Part shown: positions 17,763 through 25,766 of the stretch, piece by piece
How the letters are laid out: each line of letters begins with the position of its first letter
Numbering within the stretch: the first letter of the stretch is position 1
Assembly (NCBI GenBank): GCA_003058495.1
Contig: QBVC01000007.1
Coordinates: 1-64,000 of the forward strand
Source of the DNA: a gamma proteobacterium symbiont of Ctena orbiculata
Lineage (GTDB): Bacteria > Pseudomonadota > Gammaproteobacteria > Chromatiales > Chromatiaceae
Length of the DNA: 64,000 nucleotides
Direction: 5' to 3'
Notes under the pieces: generated by a model
The model's input: the letters and a program-made list of their open reading frames with translations, nothing else
Databases searched by the model: none
Told to the model about the DNA's origin: nothing
Made by a program: the position numbers and the translations under genes

Positions 17763-19022
17763 ATGAACAAGGGACGAGGCCTGTTACTGGCATCCTTGAT
17801 CCTGTCTCTGGGTGTCGCCCGTGCCGAGACGGGGAAGATGCTGGATGATTGTGTCCAGATCGCGGGAGAGAGCGGGCTGAACGCCTGCCAGGAGTATGCC
17901 TATCTCCACCGTGGAGAGATAGCAACACTGTTGAAGTCCGCTGAAAGGCTGATTTTAAACGAGCGGTACCAACGGGCATTGCTGCTCTACAACACCGGCC
18001 TGCGTTACAACCCGGGAGACACGGGACTGACACGCGCCCGGCTACTGGCAACAAGCGACTGGGAAGAGAGCCGCTATCTGGGGTTGCGTGAGAACCAGCC
18101 GCAGCATGCCGGTAACATTGGCGTCAACGAGGAGCTCGACCGCATCAAATGCCAGACCCTTTCGGGTGAGGCCGCTCTCAGTGCCTGCCGCAGAATCATC
18201 CAGCCGGAACAACCTTCGAGTCGCAAGCTCGCGCTGAGATCCCCGGACTATCCGCAAGAGCCCACCTATTCCAGACTCGATCTGGGACATTTTCATGCCC
18301 TGGTGATCGGCAATAATCGCTATAGCGAATTCAATAAGCTGCAAACAGCGGTGAAGGATGCCAAGGCTGTCTCACGCATATTGCAAAACGAGTATGGCTT
18401 CAATGTCACCCGGCTCACCAATGCCACCCGCTACCAGATCTTCGATGCAATATCGAAGCTGCGCAACAGACTGACCGCCGAAGACAACCTGCTGATCTAC
18501 TATGCCGGACATGGCTATCTCGATGAACAGACAGAACGCGGCTACTGGCTACCGGTCGATGCGGAACAAGACAACTATGCGAACTGGCTTTCCACCAGCG
18601 ATATCACAGACATGCTCAACGGCATGGCCGCAACCCGGGTCATGGTGGTGGCCGACTCCTGTTACTCGGGCACGCTTTCGCGTTCCGTCAATGGCAAGCG
18701 CCTGCTCATTGACCGGGAGCAGGCCCTGATCATCAAGCGTCTCGCCGGCAAGCGCTCTCGTACCGCGCTGACCTCGGGGGGACTCGAACCGGTGCTCGAC
18801 TCCGGCTCTCATGGCCATTCCGTTTTCGCCAACGCCTTCCTCTCGGTGTTGCAAGAGAACACCGGCATCCTCGAGGGGGCGCGCCTCTTTTCACAGTTGC
18901 GCAGCAGAGTCATCCTGGCTGCGGACCAGACACCGGAGTATGCCGACATCCGTAAGGCCGGACATGAGGGCGGCGATTTCATTTTCATGAAACAGCCCAA
19001 CAGCGCCAGAAACACCCGTTAA
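17763..19022 (+). CDS. Secreted caspase-like (C14 metacaspase-type) protein
   Basis: 419 residues from ATG 17763, which gives a clean signal peptide (MNKGRGLLLASLILSLGVAR); an alternative ATG at 17739 would overlap the preceding gene. The first half is helical, TPR-like. The p20-like domain starts at FHALVIGNNRYSEFNKLQTA and has the His of LLIYYAGHGYLDE and the Cys of VMVVADSCYSGTLSR, so the His/Cys dyad is intact. Export to the periplasm and linkage to an ECF regulon and repeat-protein operon suggest a role in processing or quality control of secreted proteins; that is inference. Confidence 0.88.
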   Translation: MNKGRGLLLASLILSLGVARAETGKMLDDCVQIAGESGLNACQEYAYLHRGEIATLLKSAERLILNERYQRALLLYNTGLRYNPGDTGLTRARLLATSDWEESRYLGLRENQPQHAGNIGVNEELDRIKCQTLSGEAALSACRRIIQPEQPSSRKLALRSPDYPQEPTYSRLDLGHFHALVIGNNRYSEFNKLQTAVKDAKAVSRILQNEYGFNVTRLTNATRYQIFDAISKLRNRLTAEDNLLIYYAGHGYLDEQTERGYWLPVDAEQDNYANWLSTSDITDMLNGMAATRVMVVADSCYSGTLSRSVNGKRLLIDREQALIIKRLAGKRSRTALTSGGLEPVLDSGSHGHSVFANAFLSVLQENTGILEGARLFSQLRSRVILAADQTPEYADIRKAGHEGGDFIFMKQPNSARNTR

Positions 19023-19132
19023 TAATCCTGGTTAAACCCATTGCTCTGTGCTGAGTCTGCGACTTTGAGATAGTGCAATAAACACGAATAAAAAAATTTT
19101 CCTGGTTTTAAATCAAATTTTGTTCCTTGCAT

Positions 19133-19163
19133 TAAACCATTTCAGTCCCAGCAGGCACTCATC
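19133..19163 (+). promoter_or_regulatory. Putative ECF promoter of the repeat-protein operon
   Basis: TAAACC (19133-19138), 18 bases, ACTCATC (19157-19163), 54-57 bases before the start of the repeat-protein gene. It differs by one base in each box from the two copies at 16844-16874 and 16908-16938 and keeps the same 18-base spacing. Confidence 0.45.
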
Positions 19164-19220
19164 AAGTGAGACACAAAATTTTAGGTGTCCGATTTTTAAT
19201 TCCAAACCAGGAGATGAATG

Positions 19221-19835
19221 ATGAAAGCGAAGCTTACTCCACTCTATGCCGCGACTGCGTTGCTGATGCTGGGCGCCGGTTCGGCATTTGCCGAGTCCAC
19301 GATCGAAGGCGATGTCGAAATCAATGTCCAGACTGAGAACGTCATCAGTGCATCCATCGGTGACGGCAATACCAGCGAGGTGTCGATAGGCTCCATATCC
19401 GACAGCGAGGTCGGCGGAGACGTCACCATCGATGTCACCACGGGCAATGTCATCAGCGCCGCCATCGGCGACGACAATACAAGCACGGTAAACATCGGTT
19501 CAGTCAAGGGCAGCGAAGTGGAAGGTGACGTCCAGATCGAAGTGAATACCGAGAATGTGATCAGTGCCGCGATAGGTTCTGACAATACCAGTGAAGTCAA
19601 CATCGGCTCGATTGTCGACAGCGAGCTGGGCGGCGATGCCACCATCAGTGTCGAGACCGGGAACGTGATCAGCGCCGCCATCGGCGATGGCAATACCAGT
19701 GAGGTATCGGTGGGCAGTGTCAAGGAGTCCGAAGTCGGTGGTGACGTCAATATCAGTGTCACTGCAGGCAATATCATCAGCGCCGCCATCGGCAGCGACA
19801 ATACCAGCAAGGTCAGTGTCGGCAGTATTGAATGA
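19221..19835 (+). CDS. Secreted protein of five 36-residue beta-rich repeats
   Basis: 204 residues. ATG 19221 is preferred over 19218 because AGGAG then sits at 7 bases. Signal peptide of 24 residues (cleavage after SAFA). The remainder is five tandem copies of a 36-residue unit of the form GGDVxIxVxTxNVISAAIGD followed by xNTSxVxIGSVxxSEV, with no Cys, Trp or Tyr in the mature part and abundant Asn, Ser, Gly and Asp. The three predicted strands per unit suggest a beta-solenoid or amyloid-like fibre. It resembles curlin only in principle (N/S/G-rich repeats), not in motif. First gene of an operon with a GIN protein, a second repeat protein, a CsgG-like lipoprotein and OmpA. Confidence 0.85.
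   Translation: MKAKLTPLYAATALLMLGAGSAFAESTIEGDVEINVQTENVISASIGDGNTSEVSIGSISDSEVGGDVTIDVTTGNVISAAIGDDNTSTVNIGSVKGSEVEGDVQIEVNTENVISAAIGSDNTSEVNIGSIVDSELGGDATISVETGNVISAAIGDGNTSEVSVGSVKESEVGGDVNISVTAGNIISAAIGSDNTSKVSVGSIE
19305..19832 (+). repeat. Five tandem 108-bp coding repeats
   Basis: In-frame units of 36 codons, each with the core NVISAAIG (variants SASIG, IISAAIG). The last unit lacks its tail. Third-position differences between copies show that the repeats are not recent duplicates. Confidence 0.9.
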
Positions 19836-19891
19836 GGGTGAAGGGATTCCGCCCAAGTCGGGGCGGAATCCATAATCCGCAGGAGCTCGTC

Positions 19892-20716
19892 ATGTTCAAT
19901 CCCAACAAAAGTCTGAAATCGGGTCTGCTTTTCTACGGCGTAGTATTCGCGACCGGTCTGTTTTATACCACCCTGCTCATGGCGCTGGCCGGAAAACAGT
20001 ACCAGGCCGGCACCCTGCGGCTGGAGAGCATCTCCGCACGGATAACTATCGTTGTTGCCGATAGCCAGGGCATCAGTGTCGCAGCTTCCCCGGATCTGCC
20101 AAATGGCATGTTCGAGACCAGTCTGTTCGATGACACCCTGCTGATCAAACAGGAGGCGCAAGCCAGCCATGGCGATATCACGGTTATTTCCATGGGCAAC
20201 CGAGGCGGCAATCGAAGCGCTGTCACCATCAACGGTGAGACCACCCTGATCGAAGGTAGCGGTGTAGTGGTTGCCGGCGATACACACCACCCGCTGCCAA
20301 GCCTCACTATCACCCTGCCAGCAGGCACAAGCGTCGAGCTGATCGACTTCCGAGGCAAGGCCGATATCGGCAACATCCATGCTCCACTGTATATCACCGG
20401 TGGTGGCCAGGTCCGATGCGGTGAGGCCACGCGGACAAAGCTGGACGTTGGCAGGAACGCAAGAATCCACATTGCCAGGGTGAGTGAAGTGCTGGAGATC
20501 AAGGCAGCGGGTAACAGTCGCGTCTATCTGACCGAGGGCGGTGTTTCTCGCATGCAGGCCGATGTGGAAGGTAACAGCCGGGTCAGATTCAGCGGTCGGG
20601 CGAAAAAGGCGGCGCTTTCGGTTACCGACAACGGGCGGCTGTTTGTCGCCTCCGTCGACCGACGTGAATCCACATCCATCAGTCGCAACGGTCGCTTGAC
20701 CATCAACAACCGGTAA
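19892..20716 (+). CDS. Membrane-anchored GIN/DUF2807-type beta-helix protein
   Basis: 274 residues from ATG 19892 (AGGAG six bases upstream). One N-terminal hydrophobic segment (LLFYGVVFATGLFYTTLLMA) serves as signal or anchor. The rest is beta-strand rich. After VELIDFRGKADIGN come short repeated turns (RNARIHIARV, GNSRVYLTEG, GNSRVRFSGR, DNGRLFVASV, RNGRLTINNR), characteristic of GIN-domain putative adhesins. It sits between the two repeat-protein genes, so it may anchor, nucleate or interact with them. Confidence 0.72.
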   Translation: MFNPNKSLKSGLLFYGVVFATGLFYTTLLMALAGKQYQAGTLRLESISARITIVVADSQGISVAASPDLPNGMFETSLFDDTLLIKQEAQASHGDITVISMGNRGGNRSAVTINGETTLIEGSGVVVAGDTHHPLPSLTITLPAGTSVELIDFRGKADIGNIHAPLYITGGGQVRCGEATRTKLDVGRNARIHIARVSEVLEIKAAGNSRVYLTEGGVSRMQADVEGNSRVRFSGRAKKAALSVTDNGRLFVASVDRRESTSISRNGRLTINNR

Positions 20717-20730
20717 CAGGAGAGCGCATC

Positions 20731-21681
20731 ATGAAACTCCCCCATGCAAGATTAACCTCTGTCACTCTGCTCCTCATGGGCCTGGCAGGACCGCTCCAGG
20801 CCGACAGCAGCATCGATGGCGATGCCCAGATCACCGTCGAGACCGAGAACGTGATCAGCGCGGCCATCGGCAGCAGGACCCGCAGCGAGATCGCCCAGGG
20901 ATCGGTGATCGACAGCGACGTCGACGGTGATCTGCAGGTCGATGTCGGTACGGAAAATGTCATCAGTGCCGCGATCGGTTCCTTGTCCCGTAGCGAGGTC
21001 AACGTCGGTGCCTTGAAGAACGCGGATATCGGCGGTGATACCAGGATCAGCGTGGAAGCCGAAAACATCGTCAGTGCGGGTATCGGTGCCGGCACGTTGA
21101 GCCGGGTCAATGCCGGTTCGGTGGTGGACAGCGATGTGGGCAGCGAGGTCGATATCAAGGTCAAGGCGGAAAACGTCATCAGCGCCGCGATCGGTGCCGG
21201 TGCGGCGAGTGATGTCAATCTTGGCTCGCTCACCAACGCCGACGTCGGCGGCGAGGCGAACATCGAGGTCAATACCGAAAACGTGGTCAGTGCCGCGATC
21301 GGTGCCGGCGCCCTCAGCGAGACCGATATCGGCTCGGTCAAGAACAGCCGTATCGGCGGAGACGCCAACATCAGCGTCAGCACGGAAAACGTCATCAGCG
21401 CGGCCATCGGCGCCGGTGTCTATTCCGATGTCGCGGTCGGCTCGGTGAAGAACAGCAGTGTCGGTGGCGACGCCACTATCAACGTCAATACCGGCAACCT
21501 GGCCTCCGCGGCGATCGGCGTTGGCCAATACTCCAAGCTGCACGTCGGCAACGTGGTCAACACATCGGTGGGCGGCAGCGCCAACATCAACGTCAGCACC
21601 GGCGACCTGGCGGCCTACGCCATCGGCGCCGGACCCTTCAGCACGCGTAATGAAGTCAACATCGGCAACGTCGGCAATTGA
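20731..21681 (+). CDS. Secreted protein of eight 36-residue beta-rich repeats
   Basis: 316 residues; SD AGGAG before ATG 20731. Signal peptide of 24 residues, the same length as in the first repeat protein, and repeats begin at the same residue (G30). Eight units share GGDxxIxVxTENVISAAIGA and end in GSVKNSxV-type tails; the last two units diverge (NLASAAIG, DLAAYAIG), perhaps forming a cap. No Cys or Trp. A paralogue of the 19221 product with longer array, suggesting major and minor subunits of one extracellular structure. Confidence 0.85.
   Translation: MKLPHARLTSVTLLLMGLAGPLQADSSIDGDAQITVETENVISAAIGSRTRSEIAQGSVIDSDVDGDLQVDVGTENVISAAIGSLSRSEVNVGALKNADIGGDTRISVEAENIVSAGIGAGTLSRVNAGSVVDSDVGSEVDIKVKAENVISAAIGAGAASDVNLGSLTNADVGGEANIEVNTENVVSAAIGAGALSETDIGSVKNSRIGGDANISVSTENVISAAIGAGVYSDVAVGSVKNSSVGGDATINVNTGNLASAAIGVGQYSKLHVGNVVNTSVGGSANINVSTGDLAAYAIGAGPFSTRNEVNIGNVGN
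20815..21678 (+). repeat. Eight tandem 108-bp coding repeats
   Basis: Eight in-frame 36-codon units, core ENVISAAIG; period exactly 36 until the last unit, which has two extra residues (FSTRNEVNIG). Confidence 0.9.
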
Positions 21682-21690
21682 GGAGGCGTC

Positions 21691-22017
21691 ATGAATAACC
21701 TGCAAGCCATTCCGTTTCTCTCAGCCATGGTGTTGATGTTCGGCCTTGGCTGGGTAGAGGCGGCTGATATCAACCAGCCGACCCACCTGCCGAACCGGGC
21801 GATGAACAAGATCAACCAGGTGCGGCTCCAGGGCCTGGTGGCCGAGGACGAGATCGAAAAGGATGTTGCACAGGAGTTCGGCAATATCGGAATCGATCGT
21901 TTGCAACAGACGGGCTGCAACCTGAACCTGGGCAACACCATTGTCTCCAGCGGCAACCTGTCGGGGGATAGGGATGTCATCATCACCGGTGATGTCATCA
22001 ATTTCTGTGATCAGTGA
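21691..22017 (+). CDS. Small secreted protein of the repeat-protein operon
   Basis: 108 residues; strong SD (GAGGAGG) before ATG 21691. Signal peptide ending near WVEAAD. A short helical middle part (NKINQVRLQGLVAEDEIEKD) leads to a C-terminal strand-rich segment (NLNLGNTIVSSGNL, DVIITGDVINFC) with two Cys, one just before it and one near the end, that could form a disulfide. The C-terminus resembles a single degenerate repeat of its neighbours. Perhaps a cap, nucleator or chaperone; no family recognised. Confidence 0.75.
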   Translation: MNNLQAIPFLSAMVLMFGLGWVEAADINQPTHLPNRAMNKINQVRLQGLVAEDEIEKDVAQEFGNIGIDRLQQTGCNLNLGNTIVSSGNLSGDRDVIITGDVINFCDQ

Positions 22018-22034
22018 AATCAGGAGATCGGGTC

Positions 22035-23696
22035 ATGCTGAACGTTGAAAACAAGAATAAACCGATGGGATGCAGGTCAGCCATCGCGCTGATGCTTGCG
22101 GCAGGTCTGCTCTCATCCTGTGCCAGCCTGGATGAAAAACAGCGTGCCCGTGAGACCCATGCCACCAACGAGGTACGCATCGTCGCCACGCCCAATGCGG
22201 CGCCGCAAAGGGCGATCACCAATTTCAGCGAGTCGCTGCGCTGCATGGATGACCTCTTCCTGCGCTACCGCATTGCCGACATCAAGGTCGGCACCCAGGA
22301 CATCCCGGACCGCACGGAGGTCGTGCTGGCCGGTACCAAGGATATGCTGATCAGCGCCCTGTCGCAGATGTCCATCGAGAGCCGCGCGATCCGCTTTGTC
22401 GCCCTGGGCCAGGACCTGGAAGACATCACCCGCTTTCACAGCCTGCATAGACTGAAAAACTTCACCGCACCCGATTTTTTTATCCGCGGCGCCATCACCC
22501 AGGTCGACCGCGGCGTGATCGAGACCCAGGTGAGCGGGGGGCTGGCGGTAGCGAATGCGTTCAGCCTGAGCGCGAGCAAGGACAATATCGCCTCGATCAT
22601 CACCCTGGACATGAACATGGGGCTGGTCTCCAACCTGCAGATCATGCCCGGTATCACCTCGAGCAATTCGATCGCCGTCACCCGCAAGGGCAAGGGCCTG
22701 GATCTCAGCGGCACCATCAAGAAACTGGGTGCGGTCTTCCAGGTCGACTTCACCGAGAGCGAAGGGCTGCACCACGCGGTACGCACCCTGGTGGAACTGG
22801 GCGCCATCGAGCTGATGGGCCGGCTCACCCAGGTCCCCTACTGGGAGTGCCTCGACATCGAGACCACCAGCACCTTCGTGCAAAGCCAGATCGAGGACTG
22901 GTACAAGACCCTGAAACAGGATGAGTTGATCACCTTCGTCCAGGCCAAGCTGTTTGCCATGGGCCTCTATGGCGGTGCCGTCGACGGCGACAGGCATGCT
23001 GCCTTGAAAACCGCGATCGCACTCTACAAACGGGAGCAGGGGCAGATCGCCGACAGCAAGCTGGACTATGCACTCTACTACAGCCTGATCACCGATCCGA
23101 CCCCGGTGGAGGCGCAGCACCGGCGTCTGCTGAGCAGGACCATCGAAGTGGAAAACCGCTACGAAGAGGAGTATTTCATTACACCGCAGAGCAAAACCGT
23201 TTCTCAAAACACCGGGCTCGAAGCCGATCATGTCACACCGCTGGATCTGGTGTTGACCACCGACCATGGCACCAAACCGGTCTACCGCCAGGGTGAAGCG
23301 GTGAGCCTGCAGGCCGAGCTGTCTGTGAATGGCCATCTCTACTGTTTCTATCAGCCGAATCCCGGCGAGATCATCAAGATCTTTCCCAACCGCTACCGTC
23401 CGCAAAGTCGGGTGGATGCCCTCGAACGAATCAGCATACCGGGCAGCGATCCCTACACCATACGTTTGGACCAGCGCCAGGTGGTCGAGAAGATCCTCTG
23501 CATGGCCTCCTACAAGGATGTCGAGGAGAAGATGCCTTTTGAATTGAAGGAGAAGAACCTGCAGCCAATATCCCTGCAGCGGCTGAAAAGGATCTATCGG
23601 CGCAATATCGCATCGCTGGACGACCTCTACGGCATCTACAAGGCCTCCACCGATGTGGTGCCGCTGAAACGAAAGATCCAGTTTGAAATCCAGTAA
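22035..23696 (+). CDS. CsgG-like lipoprotein with peptidoglycan-binding-like and DUF4384-type regions
   Basis: 553 residues from ATG 22035 (AGGAG 8 bases upstream). Lipobox LLSSCASL. Region about 55-280 has a CsgG/HfaB-like layout: AITNFSESLRCMDDLFLRY, a DFFIRGAITQVD strand, a SSNSIAVTRKGKGLDLSG segment and a VDFTESEGLHHAVRTLVELG helix. About 315-350 looks like a PG_binding_1 helix set (KLFAMGLYGGAVDGDRHAAL). The C-terminal part (about 385-510) matches DUF4384 (VYRQGEAVSLQAELSVNGHL then YCFYQPNPGEIIKIFPNRY). Inference: an outer-membrane secretion pore or assembly factor for the repeat proteins, in the role CsgG has for curli. Confidence 0.72.
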   Translation: MLNVENKNKPMGCRSAIALMLAAGLLSSCASLDEKQRARETHATNEVRIVATPNAAPQRAITNFSESLRCMDDLFLRYRIADIKVGTQDIPDRTEVVLAGTKDMLISALSQMSIESRAIRFVALGQDLEDITRFHSLHRLKNFTAPDFFIRGAITQVDRGVIETQVSGGLAVANAFSLSASKDNIASIITLDMNMGLVSNLQIMPGITSSNSIAVTRKGKGLDLSGTIKKLGAVFQVDFTESEGLHHAVRTLVELGAIELMGRLTQVPYWECLDIETTSTFVQSQIEDWYKTLKQDELITFVQAKLFAMGLYGGAVDGDRHAALKTAIALYKREQGQIADSKLDYALYYSLITDPTPVEAQHRRLLSRTIEVENRYEEEYFITPQSKTVSQNTGLEADHVTPLDLVLTTDHGTKPVYRQGEAVSLQAELSVNGHLYCFYQPNPGEIIKIFPNRYRPQSRVDALERISIPGSDPYTIRLDQRQVVEKILCMASYKDVEEKMPFELKEKNLQPISLQRLKRIYRRNIASLDDLYGIYKASTDVVPLKRKIQFEIQ

Positions 23697-23709
23697 GGAG
23701 GAGTTCGTT

Positions 23710-24291
23710 ATGAAAATCGAATTGAAACAAACCGTCACGGGAACAACCGGCCACGAACGTCTGACCTGGCTGCGTCTGCTGAGCAGAAAAGCCCTGATCT
23801 ATCTGGCGCTGTGCGGCGGCATGGCACAGGCGGAGTCGCCAAACATCATCTACTATGAGGCGCCGCCAGCGGATGAGATCGCGGATATCCTGTTCAAGCC
23901 AAGGTACCGCGGTATCGAGTTCAACGACCAACCGGCACCGCAACAAGCAGCCAATGTCTTCGGCATGATGATCAATTTCGAATTCGATTCGATCAAGATA
24001 GTGCCGGACTCCCTACCCATGCTCGATGCCGTGGGCCGGATGATGCAGTTGGAACGGGTCGCCGAGCGGCGAATTGTCATCGAGGGCCATACCGACGCCA
24101 TCGGCGGCGAACCCTACAATCAGCATCTCTCCGAGCGCCGCGCCCGCACCATCAAGCGCTATCTGATCAGCCGCTTCAAGATCGCAGCGGATCGCCTGGT
24201 CATCGTCGGCAAGGGCGAGACAGAGCCCCATGACCGCCGCCGCCCGGCAAACCCGGTCAATCGTCGGGTGCAGTTCCGGCCGTTGGGCTAG
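23710..24291 (+). CDS. OmpA-family peptidoglycan-binding protein
   Basis: 193 residues; AAGGAGGAG SD before ATG 23710. N-terminal hydrophobic segment LIYLALCGGMAQA acts as signal. The OmpA_C domain is complete: INFEFDSIKIVPDS, RRIVIEGHTDAIGGEPYNQH, LSERRARTIKRYLI and RLVIVGKGETEP, ending NRRVQF. Last gene of the repeat-protein operon, so it probably ties the assembly to the cell wall. Confidence 0.9.
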   Translation: MKIELKQTVTGTTGHERLTWLRLLSRKALIYLALCGGMAQAESPNIIYYEAPPADEIADILFKPRYRGIEFNDQPAPQQAANVFGMMINFEFDSIKIVPDSLPMLDAVGRMMQLERVAERRIVIEGHTDAIGGEPYNQHLSERRARTIKRYLISRFKIAADRLVIVGKGETEPHDRRRPANPVNRRVQFRPLG

Positions 24292-24443
24292 GCTTAACGG
24301 CAGCAGCGAAGGGAGAATAAAAATAACAATGGTGGTCGCTTAAACCCTGCAAGTGTACGGCAGATTCTTCCGGTTAATACTGCCCCCAAACCAAGAACTT
24401 AGCGCGAGGGGGCAAATGTTTACATAACCAGCACTTTTTATTA

Positions 24444-24472
24444 GCGTTAATTTGCGTTCATTTGCGGACGTA
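24444..24472 (-). repeat. Short dispersed repeat (CCGCAAAT-ACGCAAAT type)
   Basis: On the minus strand GTCCGCAAATGAACGCAAAT then TAACGCTAA, matching the copies at 9940-10084 and 12868. It lies just before the stop side of the HdrD-like gene. Confidence 0.35.
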
Positions 24473-24476
24473 ATTC

Positions 24477-25751
24477 TTATTCTTTGTTTTTCGAACCATC
24501 GACCAGATGCTCGGCAACCAGCTCGGTCAGGCTGATCACCTCGGTTTCCATTTCGTACTCCTCTATCCCCTCTTCCAGGATGATCCGGCAATTGGCGCAG
24601 GCGGTGACCAGGGTGTCGACCCCCGTCTCCTCCAACTGTCTTTTCTTGCGCTCGAAGACCCGCAGGCGCAACGGCTCGGCGCGATCGTTTGCGCTGACGC
24701 CGCCGCCTCCGCCGCAGCACCAGTTCATCACCCCGTGGTCCTTCATCTCGACGAAGGTCTCCGCCACCCCGTCGAGCAGCTCCCGGGGCTGTTGCACGAC
24801 ACCGCCGCGACGCACGATCTGGCAGGGATCATGGAGGGTCATTGGGGTGGCGCTTTTACCCTCGAGCTGCAGTCGTCCATCGCGCTTCAATTGTTCAAGC
24901 AGCTCCAGGATGTGCACTACCTCGAAGGGGTATTGACGCCCGATGAGATTCGGGCCCTCCCAACGAATCGAGGTATAGGCATGGCCACACTCGGGGCTGA
25001 CGACATACTTGACGTTCAACTCCTCCGCCGCAACAACAATCCGGTTGACCAGTTCCGCCGCCGCCTCCCTGTTGCCGATCTGGATGCCGCTGTTGGTGGC
25101 CTCGAAGGCCTTGCTGCTGATGGTCCATGAGATCCCTGCAGCTTGGAAGATGCGGGCGATGCTCTCGATATATTCGGGAAAGTTGACCACTTCCATGGAG
25201 GAGAAGAGGGTCATGTAGTCGGCGCCCTTCTTGTCGATCGGGATCGCCAAGCCGGTATCCCTCTCCACGTGGGCCAGGGCCGCCTTGAGGGTCTTGAAGG
25301 TGACCCCCATGGGGCTGCCGATCTTCAATGCACGCTTGGTCGCCTCCTTCATGCCCTCCGGTGCATAACCGGCGACGGAGAATCCCTCACGCTGCCTGCG
25401 GATCATGTAGGTGATGTCGTTGCCCACCGGGCAGATCATGGAGCAGCGACCGCAGAGGGTGCAGCTGTCGTAGACCAGGGTCTCCCAATCGGCGAAGTCC
25501 TGCTCGGTCAGGGGCTCGTTGAGCCCGAACACGGCCCCCAGCTTGCCCCAGAAGGTATGCTCCCGCCGCCACAGCTTCCTCATCGGTTCCAGCTTGTAGA
25601 TCGGCGTATAGCGGGGGTCATGGGTCTCGGTATAGAAGAGACAGGCCTCGGCGCAGAGTCCGCAGTGCACGCAGCTGGAGAAGTAGGATGAGATCCTGGC
25701 GTCGATCTGCTGGCGCAGCACCTCTACACCCTGCTCGAACTGTTCAATCAT
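24477..25751 (-). CDS. HdrD/DsrK-like iron-sulfur protein of the formate dehydrogenase operon
   Basis: 424 residues. Two N-terminal cubane motifs, CVHCGLCAEACLFY (about 27-40) and CTLCGRCSMICPVGND (about 96-111). A C-terminal CCG domain follows: HDPCQIVRRGG, NWCCGGGGGVSAN and TACANCRIILEEG; an earlier half-domain keeps only SPECGHAYTSIRWEG. This architecture belongs to heterodisulfide-reductase-D-like subunits that reduce disulfides or bind a special [4Fe-4S] cluster. The gene follows the NarI-like gene in the same operon, as DsrM/DsrK pairs do. Confidence 0.88.
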   Translation of the reverse strand: MIEQFEQGVEVLRQQIDARISSYFSSCVHCGLCAEACLFYTETHDPRYTPIYKLEPMRKLWRREHTFWGKLGAVFGLNEPLTEQDFADWETLVYDSCTLCGRCSMICPVGNDITYMIRRQREGFSVAGYAPEGMKEATKRALKIGSPMGVTFKTLKAALAHVERDTGLAIPIDKKGADYMTLFSSMEVVNFPEYIESIARIFQAAGISWTISSKAFEATNSGIQIGNREAAAELVNRIVVAAEELNVKYVVSPECGHAYTSIRWEGPNLIGRQYPFEVVHILELLEQLKRDGRLQLEGKSATPMTLHDPCQIVRRGGVVQQPRELLDGVAETFVEMKDHGVMNWCCGGGGGVSANDRAEPLRLRVFERKKRQLEETGVDTLVTACANCRIILEEGIEEYEMETEVISLTELVAEHLVDGSKNKE

Positions 25752-25766
25752 GAAACCCCCTATCCC

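Noticed and set aside
19221-21681. True curlin (CsgA) repeats
   Set aside because: The S-x5-Q-x-G-x-G-N-x-A-x3-Q motif is absent; period is 36, not about 22 residues. Only a functional analogy remains.
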